A stretch of 64,000 nt of DNA from Euwallacea fornicatus (GCF_040115645.1 NC_089559.1:248001-312000); one strand, 5' to 3'. Numbered from the stretch's first letter, positions 1 through 12,793 are shown. Notes: generated from the sequence alone by a model not told the origin. A program made the numbers and translations.

Positions 1-3000
1 CTTAATGGGTTCCCAATTCTTCCGCAGGAAATTGAAGAGAGTAGTATAGCCGTTGGCTCCGCCTGTGAGCATGCTGAATATGAGATAAATGTCGTTGTCG
101 GTGAAATTTCCATTCTGCTCCAGGACTGTGATGTTCAAGAGTCTCTCGATTTTCCAAGAGTCATTGGGACAGCCCGCTAGAGTCTTCAACAGATACGTCC
201 TTTCGCTGGGTTTCCTTCCGGGAGGGAAGTTGATGATTCTCTGTAGGCCGAACTCCCACTCTTCCTTCGTACCCCATTTGAATACTGGGCAGATGTATTG
301 ATTCGACACCCTGTTAATTAGTTGAAATGAGACCTAAATTTCAATGAAGAGGGAAAATCACTAACGGATTCCCTTCATCTGGGTCAGTACTTTCGCTCCA
401 CTTCCTAAAAGCCTTTTGCGCTTCTTCGATGCAGGGCAGATATCCAGCCTGGCATAGAAACACTTTTGAGGAGCTGCGCAGATGGGCCCTGCCCTCAGAT
501 TCGCCCTTTTGAGGCTCGTTGCCCAATTCTTCATATAGAGGGGTTAAGAGGATCCTCACATACGTCTAGAAATGATTTTAAACGTTGTATAAGGGCGTTT
601 TTGAGCTGCCACTAATCGGTTAGGGATGAAAGTTGGGGTGAATGGAGCATCTCAGGTGCTATCTATGACACAATTTAATACTTTTCTGAACATCTGAATT
701 TGATCAAATCCATATGTTTTCTGGAGATGCATCACCTGGAACTTCTTGTGAACCGCAGAACTGTCGATGTGCTTCCCAATATGGTCAATCAACGTAAATA
801 CTGGATCCCAAGCCAGGTATTCCCTTTCATTTTTCAGAAACAGCGTCATGTTTAAGGCTGTGGCAAAACTGAGGTCTCCAGCATAAGCCAGATTCCAGGC
901 ATCGTGAAGGAGTTTGGCCCTGGTATAGACTGGGATCTTGGTCCTGTTCTCCGTTTGCAGGTACTTGGCCAGTTTGTTCCAGTTGTCCACGTCGTAATTC
1001 ACGGGAAATGGACCTGGAACCCAATGTGTGAAACCGGTAAAGTGTGTCGCTTAAGTTCTTACCAATTTCTTCTGGATTGACAATAACGAAGTTGTCTGCA
1101 TTCGGTAAATTTAGCACCTCAATTTCCCTCTCTCTCTTCATCCAGACCAAAGGCGTGGTGTTAAGGAAATTCATCTTATCCTGACGAATCAGCACCACCG
1201 GGATCCACCATAGGAATTTTTCTTGATCAGGAACGTCATGGGGTCTCTCCCTCAGATACACTCGCTGCAAGATCAGGTTTTAATCAACTCATATTAATAG
1301 CTCAAAAAATGCAAAAACCTGATGAATTTTTGCTGAGTTTGACGCATAGTTCCTTGTAACAGTTACGACGGGTAGCCGATCCTTGGTTATCCAGGATCCG
1401 GCAATTTCGTTTATGGTAATGGGTTCTGGAAGAGTTTTGTCGAATCTCGCTTGGTCCGTTAAGGACATCCAGATATCGTCTCCGAAGAACGTTTTGTATT
1501 GCCTTAAATCAGATAAAGTAATGGTTGATTGCTGCTATAGTGATGTAATACCTACCTATCAGCCATGAATCGCTGCATCCCATGTCTGAAAGTGCTTTCT
1601 CCAAGAGTATAATTGAGCATCCTGAACACCAATTCAGTTTTAGCTGACGAGGAATCCTGCTTAATGGCCGTATTCTTGCCGTGGGGATATCTTTTGCTGA
1701 ATTCGTAGTATATTGAGTAGAGCATGGTCGTCGGCCAGTTGTTGAAAGTCTCATTTTCCCCTATCTAAAGCCGTTTTATGGTGCATTTTTCCTCGGGTGA
1801 TTATAAAGCAAATTACTTTGAGAGTGGTGTAAGCAGTAGCATATCGCACTAGGGCGTTGTTGATATGAGCGTCACTCCACCAGAATGGGGTAGCCAAAGC
1901 TCCCAACCATTGATAAACTAGTTCTTGAGTTAAATGCCATGATCCTTTGCTGCTTAATTCGCTTTCTCTTTATAAATAAAAAAGAAAAATGTAAAAAAGT
2001 GGCTATATGTAAACAATAGTATTAGGAACCAAAATATAATTTTCATGAAATTGATTTTTGCTTCAACAGAAATTATTATCCTCGGAAAACCGTAAAGTTA
2101 TACTCATTTTTTAGATTTTCTTGATAATAAGGTGAGTAGTAGTGTAGATTGCAATAACCCACTCTAGATGGCGCCAGTGGCAACTTTTCAATTTACCCAC
2201 TATATGATTCTTGATAATTTGGTGAAAACTGTTTTCTCCAATAATTACTAATTTAAAGCTCAACTAAACTGATTTCCCATAAGCAGTAATATCTATGAAA
2301 TAGTATAGTAATGTCCATAGAAAAAACTTACTTGAACATTAATACTCCCCAACTGTCGGAAGGCCTTGTGGCCTGATAGTTCGGCAGAGCAAAGATGTTC
2401 AACTCAGGTAATGGATAAGGGGATCCCCAGAAGTCTTCCAGGAACTTTATGGATTTAGAGACCTTCGTGGTGATATTAACCAAAGCCCCAATGAAATCGG
2501 GCCTCGCCCAGATCTTCATCTTGATGTCTGGAAAGTAAACTATTGCTCCATCTTATTTTAAGATTACAAACTGCTTATTTCTTACCTTCACTATCGCTGA
2601 CATTGTGATTAGTATAATTGAGCTCTGAAATCACCACTGCCATGGAAAATGTGGCTATAGGAGGTGTTGTTTGAAATTTATCAGTCACCCAATAATTACT
2701 GAAACAGTAAAATTGTTACGAGGAGATATCATTAGTCATTGATTCTGAGTACTTAGGGTCGCTGCTGGATTCTAAAGGCATATTGGAGACAGCTTTCATG
2801 AAATTGGGTCTGACCACTGTTAGAGTTACTGGAACTTTATAGGAAGGCTCGTCGAAGCATGGGAAGACCGTTCTGGCCATGTTTGGCCTCATAAATGTGG
2901 CCACGTACCTACAGACATAAGTATCATTAAGGGTTTCTGCGTTTTTGGAGCAAACCACCATTTATTTTTTTTTGTGTCTGGATCCATGTAAGAACTCCTG

Positions 3001-3591
3001 AACAGTCCTTCGGAGGTGTTATTGAACATCGGCCCTTTGAACTGAATGAAAATTTCCAGCACCCCTCCAGTGTTAACTTCAGAGCTAAGGTCGATGGTCA
3101 TTATAGACTGTTTAGGGACTTGCTCCCAATTAGATTTTAAGATTTGTACTTTGTTCTCTGACTGTTCTCTATAACAAAATTTTTACTTGTAAAATTGAAG
3201 AGGTTTTTTCATTCTCTTACTTCTTAGGTTCATAGTCTGCGGGCAAAAGTTGTGCAACTTTCAAGGCGGTTACCGTCAAGTCCACGTGCTTGTGTAGAGA
3301 TATCTGTTTGGTCCTATGCTGGATGGTGGCATTGATTCGAATTTCTCCACTGAAGTTGCCATGTTCAGCATAAGGGTGCAACTTGATGTTGTAGGAGTTG
3401 GGAGTTACCGCTCGAGGCAGTTTTGTGTCTGAAATGAGCCCGTGGGCAGCTATGAGGTCAATGCTTCGCTTCTCCAAGCCTTCAGCCTAAGATTTAAAAA
3501 TATAACAGATTGTTTGAGGAAAAAAACGGGTAAAACTTACGCTAAATGCTGACCATAGGGCCAGGATAAAAGCGAGCACTAATTTAAACAT
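1..3591 (-). CDS. M1 aminopeptidase N-like protein, catalytic motifs lost (5' 13 coding exons, partial)
   Basis: Spliced on the minus strand as 3591-3541, 3486-3221, 3168-2959, 2908-2753, 2698-2586, 2527-2332, 1967-1817, 1764-1556, 1502-1319, 1264-1063, 1013-736, 565-366 and 310-1. All junctions are GT-AG, most introns are 49-58 nt, and the frame stays open for 842 residues before the window ends. Residues 1-17 are a hydrophobic signal peptide. The N-terminal beta domain contains FPCFDEPSYK, typical of M1 enzymes. The thermolysin-like domain keeps the scaffold (QWLGALATP, then WWSD), but the zinc motif HExxH reads QELVY (Q345, Y349), the third ligand Glu is N368, and GAMENWG reads RPSDSWG (320-326). 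The C-terminal ERAP1-like helical domain follows (LLTPLYEELG, FRKW). Known relatives are GPI-anchored midgut ectopeptidases; the GPI end lies outside. With no zinc ligand left, hydrolysis is unlikely, so a binding or structural role is inferred. The 364-nt intron at 1968-2331 could hide a small exon, because the stretch before QELVY is about ten residues short. Confidence 0.9.
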
Positions 3592-4827
3592 TCTCTATAG
3601 TTTATTAAAACTTATGTCGACATATCACTAGATCACCACCAATTGTGGTGCTGACAAGACAAGAATGGGGATTAAATTAGACTAATTTTAGTAGTGCCAA
3701 AGAATGGACGTAAAAATGATGGGGGACGCTGGCCAACTCAGCTTAAATTCACTCATCCTGAAGAGTTTTATGGCAAAATGGCTTCTAGGGGAATTGGCCA
3801 GTGACCCGAAGCGAAAAAACGTTGCGATATCGCCGATGAATGGGGAATTATTCTATTGACGAGTCAGGAGGGTGAATTAACGCTAATCTTTAAATTAGAG
3901 GTTATTATGATCTCAGGAAGAAAACACCGCTAAATCACGGTGATTATTTAATGTCCGACGATTATTAGGGAACGCAATGATGGTGATTCAAGGACCTCAA
4001 TACCTTATGCGTGCAGAATGTCAAAAACAATGATCTGGATGCTTGAAGTTTCGAAATTATTTCAATTTTTTGAATACCTCATGTCAGTGATCAGAACTGA
4101 AAAATGAAATAACAAATTTAGAATTTTAGACAGCCACAGTAGCAGCAAACTAGAAATTTTAAGCCCCCCAGTAACTTACGATTCAAACCTTCTCACCCTT
4201 CTCTTTACAAGGATCTCATCATCACAATGCCCTATATCTTCGTGATCAGTGGCGTGCAGTGTAGCTATGCCACTGATATCGTGGTCGATTTAATTTGATC
4301 AATTATATTAAAAATTAGATTCACCAAATCGTTAAAAATGACCTAATGACTAAAATTTACTATAGTTAACGATATTTAAAGGTAGGAAATTATTGCTAGA
4401 GCCATCTAAAACACATCGTGAATATCAACATTTTTTTTCATATAAGTTTTATATTTTGTTTGAATATAAAATTATGCGAAATTGCAGAGGAGAGGTTTTG
4501 ATGCAATAATAAATGGAAGAAATCAAGGGAATCTTTTATTTCAGACCATTGAAATTCTTTAGTTCGAAATTTGATTAACAAATATTTAAATCCACCATAT
4601 TGTCAAGGAAAAAGTTTTATTCAACAATTTTATAATAATATGAAATGAAGACATCTGAAGACCTTCTAGTGTATGTTTCAAGGTAATAAATATTTATATT
4701 TTAAACTTTGTTGAATGATGACGTGAATTAATGTGAAGTATGTATAAAAGGTAATAAGTAGAACATTGATTTTATAAAATGATAATTGTCGATAATTTTA
4801 TGAGACTTTTGTCGAAACAGGTCCAAC
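3592..4827. other. Intergenic stretch upstream of the aminopeptidase-like gene
   Basis: The promoter of the aminopeptidase-like gene should lie just right of 3,591. I see no convincing TATA box or initiator. The rest is A+T-rich and shows no exon-like reading frame. A small inverted repeat at 4,245-4,277 is the only structure noted. Confidence 0.4.
4245..4277. repeat. Small inverted repeat with CAGTGGC ends
   Basis: Arms ATCAGTGGC (4,245-4,253) and GCCACTGAT (4,269-4,277) surround a 15-nt loop. The CAGTGGCG-type end recurs many times in this window and resembles hAT transposon termini. It may be a minimal remnant of such an element. Confidence 0.3.
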
Positions 4828-4909
4828 GGTAGCGTGGCCGAGCGGTCTAAGGCGCTGGTTTAAGGCACCAGTCTCTTCGGAGGCGTGGGTTCGAATCCCA
4901 CCGCTGCCA
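4828..4909 (+). tRNA. tRNA-Leu (anticodon AAG)
   Basis: Complete 82-nt class II tRNA. The seven-base acceptor stem pairs GGTAGCG with CGCTGCC, including one T-G pair, followed by discriminator A. The anticodon arm CTGGT/ACCAG encloses the loop TTAAGGC, giving anticodon AAG, which reads Leu CTT (and CTC when A34 is edited to inosine). A long variable arm (GTCTCTTCGGAGGC) and a T-loop GGTTCGAATCC, the B box, are present, as is the D-arm A box (TGGCCGAGCGGTCTA). No intron. CCA is not encoded, as expected in eukaryotes. Confidence 0.97.
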
Positions 4910-4913
4910 TTAC

Positions 4914-4927
4914 TTTTTTATTTTTTT
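4914..4927 (+). terminator. RNA polymerase III terminator of tRNA-Leu
   Basis: Two T runs of six and seven bases start five bases after the tRNA 3' end, the usual Pol III termination signal. Confidence 0.8.
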
Positions 4928-4929
4928 AT

Positions 4930-7900
4930 TAATGTATTACATTGATTTTCTTAGTCTACAGCACATTAAATTAACAATATGTTAGACTTATAATTAAAGT
5001 ATGTGGCTTTACGACATACTAAGAATCGTTGAGCGCACGAATTTCTAATCATAAATCTAACTTATTATTGTGTTAATGTTAGATTCAGCGAGACTCGTCT
5101 TTATCGATGAACTTTCTTAGTCATTTTTGAATATTAAAGATTTACGACGGCACCAATTTCTTTCTAATATATACATGGAACCTCCATAATTCATTTTCCA
5201 CGTAAGGACAAAGTCAAACCGAAAGTTTGCAATAAAATCGGGCCCCTTTTAAAATTAATTCTTTAACAAGCGCTAATTCCCCTCAAGAACGCAGCGGGGA
5301 AACGGCGTTCCGGACTCCGGGGAACAAAGCTTCCGGTGCCCGCCATTGTGCCGGATATGACGCTGACTGATGATTCCGTGCCGTACTTTCAAAAGAATCT
5401 TTCTTAAGAATGTAAGCGATAGATGGTTCGCCCTATGTTAAGTTGCATTGCTCCTGGAAACTGCTCAGTTGCCGGCTCCACTGGATTTTTAGCTTTTAGA
5501 AGTAGTTGGTACACTTCTAGGGTCAGTAGATAAAAACTTGATCTACCAAATAATTTAGTGAAAATTCAAGAAATAACCAACGATGTAGTCTCGTTCTATA
5601 GTTTCAACGAAAATGACATTTCTGCTAAAGTTACCTCGCTTTGATTTTGTCAGCACTTCGAGAAGCAGAGTCCTAGTGAAAATTTGGACGCAACTTGGCA
5701 ACGCCAAACGTGACGTAGCCAAAAATTCCACGGCCTTTTGCTCTACCATGAAAAGAAGAATGATTATACTTTTGTGTCTAACACTAATGGGGCATTTGCT
5801 CCGCACCAGATTTCTCTCCCGTTTAAAATACATCGGGGGAGGATTCAATAAAAATTCTTGAATAATTTCCCACGCACGCATAAAGCCCTTTTCTCGAAAA
5901 TTAATAGATGCAAGACCTTGCAAAAAATCTAATCCCTGGAAATTAATGTCTAGTTCTTAAGGTTGAATTTATCATTTGCCGGCGACAAACACCTTCCCCG
6001 GCTCAATTAATGCAGATGCAATTTATAAAATTTAAGAAACTTTCTCGGCAGAGCTTAACTCAATATAAGACTACACAGTAACGGGAAGTCAAAAAACAAG
6101 TTAATTAAAAAAGTCGCTGACTATTCTCTCAGTTTATTTCACTCTCGACAAGGCGCAGATGGAAAGCTGAAATGAGGGATGTAATATGCAAAATCGTCTT
6201 GATTGCTGAAGTTTGGTGTGAGAGATGAAGACTCCTGCTGCATAAAGAAGAGCATGGAATATTAGCCCTAACAGCCCCTATTCGCCATGTGTCAAGAATT
6301 ATATCAGGCTTGCCTATTGATTAAAAGATGGCGTTAGCTCCTAAATCAACTAGTGTTCTCTTCAGACGCCATATTATCAGGAAATACGAAGGAAAATGAA
6401 ACGAGATATTTAATCTTAAATAGACATCTATATTTTAAATCCTTCTCATACAAGTAAAACAAAAATTAAACTTCTAAAATGGATGAAAATCAAAATGAAA
6501 AACTCTATAAAAATATAACGGAAATGTGAGAATGACCAGTACCGCAATGACGAGATGGGGGTAAATATTGATTTCGGTGGAAAATGTGGAACCACCGTCG
6601 ATCTTCCAATTACTTTTCAGCCTATATTGGAGCCTCGTAATCGTTTCCACCCACCGCTTATACACGTAATTAGACTAATTACTTTTATAAAAAAATATTA
6701 CAAATGAAACAACAAAAGAAAACAACAGGGCTCGCCGATTGTGGCTACCTAAACTAGACATGTATATACATTAAATTGTTTTATTTGAAACCAAGAATAA
6801 TAGCGCACCCCTGACAACATGTTTATTAATATTTTACACTAGACTCGATCTAATTAAACAAATTCGAAATAAGCCCTATATTTCGTTGTATTTGTCCGAG
6901 GATTAGGCGACTTTTATAACATTTCTTTTTATCACAAAAAATGCAGCGTTTACGTATTTTTAAGTCTTACAACACCTACCAACATTGACAATAAAGATCG
7001 CCTAAACCTCGGCTGAAGAAGACGTCCCCGACTGGAACACCCAGTATATTTTACATCGAAACAACAAATAGCGAGACAGGGACGTCTTCTTGACCCCCCC
7101 CCCCCCCGAGAATTTTAGTTAGTATGGAACTTGTTTTTTGGTCGTCACGAACTAAGAAAGCTGCGTTTACATTATCATTGAGGGTGCTGGACGTTCCAGG
7201 CAGTAACAGTGAACGCGGCCTTAATTTTCTATTACTCTAAAAAATCGTTAAGAACTTATAAGTAAAGCTACTATTATAAAATGGCACCAGAGCGAAAATT
7301 GAACGGTCACGTCGTAGCTCACCTCCGTTCTCGATAAGTCTAACAATTAATTGACGGTTAGTCCTATATAAATTAAATAAAATTTACTAACAATCATTAT
7401 TATTTATTAATTTATTAAGGTACCTCCGTACAAGCACGTTTCTCCATCCCTTTAAAACCAAACTATCGACTTGTTTCAAGGAACTATTAGGATAAACTCT
7501 TTTAGTTTTAACCTGAGGGTTCCTTAAAAGCCAGGGTTGACAGAAAACATTGACTATTATGGCAAATTGAAAAATTCCCCGTTTAACAAAATATATTGTA
7601 AGTGAATTACATAAATATGTGTATATATCTATTGCATTTAAGCAGAACATATTACAGTATGTATACGGATATCAATATGTACAAACATGTATACAAATGA
7701 TGAGCATAAACCACGAGATCATAATATATATAACAATATTACGTAGTAAGATGGCATATTGCATAAAGAGTTTGAGGGTTCAAGGGGTGGGCAAAAAGAA
7801 GCGCCCTTTATTCAATATGCTTCTTGTAATCACATTAACGTCAACCGTTTAGTTTTGCACAACGAATTATAATAACGTAAACATCGCAGCCTATTCCTAG

Positions 7901-8940
7901 ACAGTTACCAACTATTAATTGGTTTTATTTGGGCGGTGACACAGTAGCGCTGGTTTCTCTTTAGAATTAATCTGAAACAGAAAAAGAAAATGTTACGCCT
8001 GGTCATCAATTATAGGAGGGAAAGTGATACGTTCCCACCTGAACGCAAAGAAACGAAATAGCATAAAAATTATACACCAAAATAACATTACAATACCTGA
8101 TACGGCAATGCTATAGTTGAGCGACCTTAACAAACGCTAATTGGGGACCTATCGCTTAAAAAAAAAATGAAACTTGCATTCGCCATATTTTCAAGAAATG
8201 TCGCTGTTGACATGGATCTCAACTGGTAATTCGAACTGAAATATTATAAGAGACACGACCATTAGGTGCATTTCCAGTGATAGTTGAAACCTTTCAGATT
8301 TGCCTTTTAACAGTGCCCAGTCGAAAAAAAATCACATTCTAATAAGTTACCTAGTGGCCTAGTGACGTAAATAACTATTGGGTGACGAGACCGGAAAGCA
8401 GCGTTTTGCGGGGCAAGCAAAGTAGGCCCGAAACCTTGAAGAGCTCGGCTCAACCCACTTTCGGCCGCGTGACGTGCCTACGATAGTTTTTTTTTTGCGA
8501 CTCTGGCTGATACTTTATTCATATGGTATATCCTTTTTCCGACTCTTCAACATTTTACCAGAAAATTGTATTAAATCACTCTTTCGCGAAATTCCTGCTC
8601 GACGTCTTAAGACTACTGGCATATTATAAAAGAATCGATTAAGATAATGTGCCCCGCCAAGGCCCCTTTTCATCGCTATGAGAACCCGAACTTATGTACT
8701 CGGTTTGCAAATCATCATCCCCTGCGAGGGGCCAGAAGTGGATGGTAATGGAAGCTTCCAGGGCCGTACATGGCTAAGAAAAGTGCAAAATTGCCTGCAA
8801 AAGTCCTATTAGTAGTGGTCGATTCATTTACTGGATTTTTATTGAGATACATTGGACAGTTTAATTGCTGCCCCTGTTCGAACTTTGGATTTATCCCCAG
8901 ATAAGGATAAACTTAATTAGCCGAATACCTTAGTCCCTCT
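4930..8940. other. Intergenic, no gene recognised
   Basis: A+T-rich sequence with only short chance reading frames. The longest, about 120 codons on the minus strand at 5.6-5.9 kb, has no recognisable composition or motif. Contains a short hairpin at 7,015-7,091 and a 14-nt C run at 7,094-7,107. Confidence 0.4.
7015..7107. repeat. Hairpin (AAGAAGACGTCCC arms) followed by a poly-C run
   Basis: An arm of about 13 bp near 7,015-7,027 is repeated in inverted orientation near 7,079-7,091, about 50 bp away. A run of 14 C follows directly at 7,094-7,107. Each arm includes GACGTC. Function unknown. Confidence 0.45.
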
Positions 8941-8986
8941 AATTTGTGAGTGTCCATTAATGGCAAAGAACTTTTATCTCTCCAAG

Positions 8987-9244
8987 ACTTTACCTTGATC
9001 GAGGAGGAAAAATTGGCGCAGCTTGGAGCGTCAGACGCCATCGAGACGCCCTCGTCGACGGCGGCGTCGGAAGCGTCACATTGTGGCGTCTTCGAAGGTA
9101 ATTTGCAATTTTGCAATTTTTAGTTTTTACAGTCCAAGTTGTTTTATTGCTTTAGGAAGTTTCTTTTGCCCTCTCCAGTGCTTCATAAGTTTCCTTGGAA
9201 TTAAGCAAAATAGTAACTATATCGTAAATACAACGCTTCGATAA
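8987..9244 (+). CDS. Candidate two-exon coding fragment, unrecognised
   Basis: I do not recognise a family. The segment 8,987-9,097 is locally G+C-rich with coding-like codon use in one plus-strand frame, reading in part IEEEKLAQLGASDAIETPSS. It is preceded by TCTCCAAG, a possible acceptor, and ends at GAAG|GTAATT, a good donor. Joining to an acceptor TTTAG at 9,151-9,155 keeps phase and runs 28 codons to TAA at 9,242-9,244. No start Met is visible, so an upstream exon would be needed. The opposite strand is also open here. It could equally be a G+C-rich non-coding patch, since only composition and splice-like signals support it. Confidence 0.2.
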
Positions 9245-10985
9245 CGATAAAACGAGAAAAAGAGAGAGATGGTTTGTCCTTTTTATGTCTGCAATTCATT
9301 CGGGGACTTTTCCTGATTCAACGATTTTTGGGGAAAGTTGGTAAATGGAGTTTTATCAACTCGTAAAGTAGGTAAATACTTAGGAATCAATGGATAAACT
9401 GATCTATGGAGGCTTCTTTGGATCGTCCAAGTTAGGTTGAAAATGGAAAATCTATAACTGTCCAAATATTCAACGTTCCCTTTGTATTTTCTCCTTTGTT
9501 TCTGGGCATTTCCTCGCTCGTGACACTGTCCCTCTTCTTTCAACAGTGACTGGTACCGTAAGGGCATCCACTGACCTGAGCTATTTCCTTCTCGCTCGTT
9601 TGTTGAAATTCCGCTTTTCGATTTGTTAAAAATTTAAGAGTGACCTTAAGACTTAAGAGAAACACTTCAAAATCGAAGGTGCAGGCCTTCAAAAGGGCCG
9701 ACTTTTCCCGGTAGTCCCTTCCAACTGAACTAAGTCGCGTTAGGACATTTCATTTCGTCTCGCATACGTTTCCAATCGCCATTTCCGTCGCTATAAATTC
9801 CATTGTAGTGAACGCGCATGTTTTGCCCAAGTTAATATGTCTAAAATCACACAATTTTAAATTTAACAACTAATAGTGCCTGAGATTAGATAAGGATCGA
9901 AAATTAGCTAAAACAACTAACTGTTTCTGCCACGGGGACTCGCACGGTCGCTGTCTACGCCACTGTAACTTCATTGATGTACACCGAAGACATACTTATG
10001 ATACTGAAAATTCTACACCACTTCCTCCATCATACAAGTCATTTAATCATTTTCTCAAAGAGGGGAAGTAATATAAGGTTTCGTTACTTTCATACGCAGT
10101 TTCCCAATAGGGTTGTGAAGAATTTAGATAAATGGCGGTGAATTTTTAATTAATTTTAAGGGAAAAAGTGGCGTTTTCCGAACCGTTAACTCCAGTTAAG
10201 AAGATCAATCAAATTAGTAGTCGCTGATGGTGAAAACAAATTAAGGGGACGTCAACTTTAGTCGGGATGGATGTGTTTAATTTATGCATGAATTAAACAT
10301 TAATTCGGGGGTTCCCCCAGTGCAGTGCGCTGATTTATTGTCGCGGCATAATTTTTGAATTTATGTCCAAAATTATATCTTCATAAATTCCTTCGGAGTG
10401 ACCGGAAAATCGACGTTCGAAAATTACAACTTTCCGCAAAGTTTCGGACTAATCAAATTTCCTTCTAGGGAATGATTGAATTTAAAATTCAAAAAAGGAC
10501 CTCCTTCTCGTGCGAAGTTGACATGATAAACTTAATAAACGGCGTTTAGGAGGACTTTTCGAGGGGATGTTTGTGTCTGGCAATTGAAATTTTTCCTGGA
10601 GTGGATTTTTGCTAAACTAACGTCTCATCTGCTGAATATTTCCAGTAGTATATATTCTACCTTGTTTACTGCTGCTTAGTGTTGACAAATACCTCCGAGT
10701 TTCTTTTCATGACGACGCAAGATTCTCATTCAACAATTTAATTGCAGTTTAATTGGAATTTGAAAATTAATATCCAAGGAGTGAAGATGCCAAGACTTGC
10801 TTCTCCATTCGTTTGCATTTTAAGTATTCCGGGAATAGTGGATTTCATACAGGACGACTATTGATAACAATAATTGATAACGTATTGAGGTCGCACGTCC
10901 GTTATCCGAGCTAAAAGGATTAATATCGATGGACTGTCACTCGAAATGGAAAAGTCACTTGAGCGATATATTTCAATCCCCGTTT
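9245..10985. other. Intergenic, nothing recognised
   Basis: A+T-rich sequence with no coding exon, RNA gene or inverted-repeat element that I could support. A 94-codon minus-strand frame at 9.3-9.6 kb has no recognisable feature. Confidence 0.35.
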
Positions 10986-11147
10986 CCTTTTCTAATACAT
11001 CAAAACGACTTCCCCGAAGGGAAAAACCTTATAATCGATATGATTTTTCCCTTTAATTATCTGTGCACAATTTGAGGAAATATGACACACACGTTACCCC
11101 TAAGGGCAGCTACAAGTTGCAGCTTTTTCACATTTAACTATGGCCTG
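10986..11147. repeat. Copy 1 of a diverged direct repeat
   Basis: About 160 bp that matches 17,302-17,463 in the same orientation, with shared blocks such as TTTTTCCCTTTAATTA, GGAAATATGACACACACG and ACAAGTTGCAGCT. Divergence is roughly a quarter of positions by eye. No coding frame. Family not identified. Confidence 0.6.
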
Positions 11148-11235
11148 CTAAGGAGTTGTCGGAAACGTCATTTTTAATAATCTTCTTGGTCTGTAAACTT
11201 TCATTTTTCTGGTTTTACGAGCCCTAACAACCATA

Positions 11236-12364
11236 CGGGATCATTCACGGTGAGCGTCCCATTAAAAGTTTACAGGGTTCTGATCCAGCTAGAGACCTGA
11301 AATTTTCGATGCCGATGTAACGGAGTTTGATCGGTTCAATTAAAATATTGGTATCGTTGCGAGGTTGCCAGATCTGCGTGCGACCGACAGCAACTTCGCG
11401 CTATTTTAAATTGCACACCCTGTATTTTATTACATTTTCAAATTGCCCGGTAAGATTTAAACCCGAGTTTATGTACTTTAGTTTATCATCTATAATTAAA
11501 AAAAAAAAAAAAACGTCGCAATTAAATTTAAATGGAAACCCCCTTCCTCGCGACATTTTTGGATTTTGGAAAGACCAAATGTGATTACTGCGTTCAACGT
11601 TCCTCCCTGCAAAATTTTTCCTTTGCTCATCTAAATTGATTAATTTTTTCAAGTTTGAATCTTCCTGAATTCCCATCGAAATTATTTCCCGAAAAGCTAT
11701 ACGTAGTCGTGCGGCACCCGGAAGGTGTTGCCGCACCGTGATGAATTTACGATCACGAGATTTGTTTTTTCTTAAAATGCGTCGAATTGATGAGTACCAA
11801 CTAGCAAGTGGTACTTTCTCCTCTCAATTATTCTAATTTTTGCAAACGTCCCAAAAACGATTGAAAATAATTATCAATGTACGTGTAGTGACGTCAATGT
11901 TTAATAATTTTCGATAGCGAATTTATTGATCTTCCGGATGCCATCCAAGGATATATAGGGTGTTCTAGTTAACATTATGGTGTAACTGATAAGCGTCTGT
12001 AGCTCAGTTTCGGCTCTCTAGATGCGATAGTTGAAGAAATATTCGTTTTTTAATTTTGAGCTGTTTCTTGCTACATCAGACAAACAAATTTTGTTTTGGT
12101 GTCGAAAACGAATGATCGTAGCTATGGGATATGATGCGTAAACTGGGGTTTAAATCTCCCGGGGAAATCGAAAACATTATAAAATACAGGGTGTGACATT
12201 TGAAATAACAAAGTTGTTGCCGGTTACGCGTGGATGTGGCAACGGCGCGACGCTACCTGCACTTTAACTGAACGGATCCAACTGACGCCATCCAAAATTC
12301 CAGTTATCTAGCTACATTGAAACCCCGTAAACTTTTAATGGGACACTCACCGTGAACGCTCCTG
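11236..12364. mobile_element. Non-autonomous DNA transposon (MITE), long TIRs, TA flanks
   Basis: The outer inverted ends match for about 230-250 bp: left begins CGGGATCATTCACGGTGAG after TA, and the right end reads in complement CAGGAGCGTTCACGGTGAG, also flanked by TA. Both arms share CCCATTAAAAGTTTAC, and inside them CACACCCTGTATTTTAT. The centre (about 11.5-12.1 kb) encodes no recognisable transposase. TA flanks and a CAGGGTG-like end suggest the IS630-Tc1-mariner superfamily. The arms are clearly diverged, so it is old. Confidence 0.75.
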
Positions 12365-12793
12365 TATATTGGGACGGATTAGATTTTTTTTTATTATCAA
12401 AATTTTGAAGCAAACGATAATTAATATTTTCAAGACGATTTATATTTTCAAAATGCCCACACAGCGCATGAGCAACTAGCAGAAGCTAATTTGACGAAAT
12501 TATTGTCAAACACCAAATGTGACGAATTTTGAGAAATGTTGCTTATTGCGTTTGACAACTATACGGGGTAATTCGAAAAGACGGTTCGCCTTTCTGACTT
12601 TGCTGCTTTCAAACTTCGAAAGTTTCAATTCTGAGGAAAGCTATATGGGAATAGGGCCGACTGATTGAAATTAGTGACGTTTATCTAGCACTTCCGATTT
12701 AACTGCAAATTATCCCGACTTTCGATTTTTAAACGTAGCGTCCTAAACATTTTTACTTTTTTGCGACCTAGAGGCCTTTTAGGCTGAAATATA

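Noticed and set aside
652..735. Extension of aminopeptidase exon 11 to the stop at 652
   Set aside because: The extra residues are unlike the family. Splicing at CAG|GTGATG joins HKKFQ directly to TYVRILLTPLYEELG as in other M1 proteins.
2699..2752. A 21-nt intron or in-frame stop in the aminopeptidase gene
   Set aside because: Reading exon 4 to the later GT leaves an impossible 21-nt intron. The earlier donor CCTAA|GTACTC gives a normal 54-nt intron with a CTAAT branch site, and the protein alignment (SSDPNNYWVTDKFQTTP) fits the family.
5555..5923. 122-codon minus-strand frame upstream of 6 kb
   Set aside because: Composition is not coding-like and no splice or domain evidence was found.
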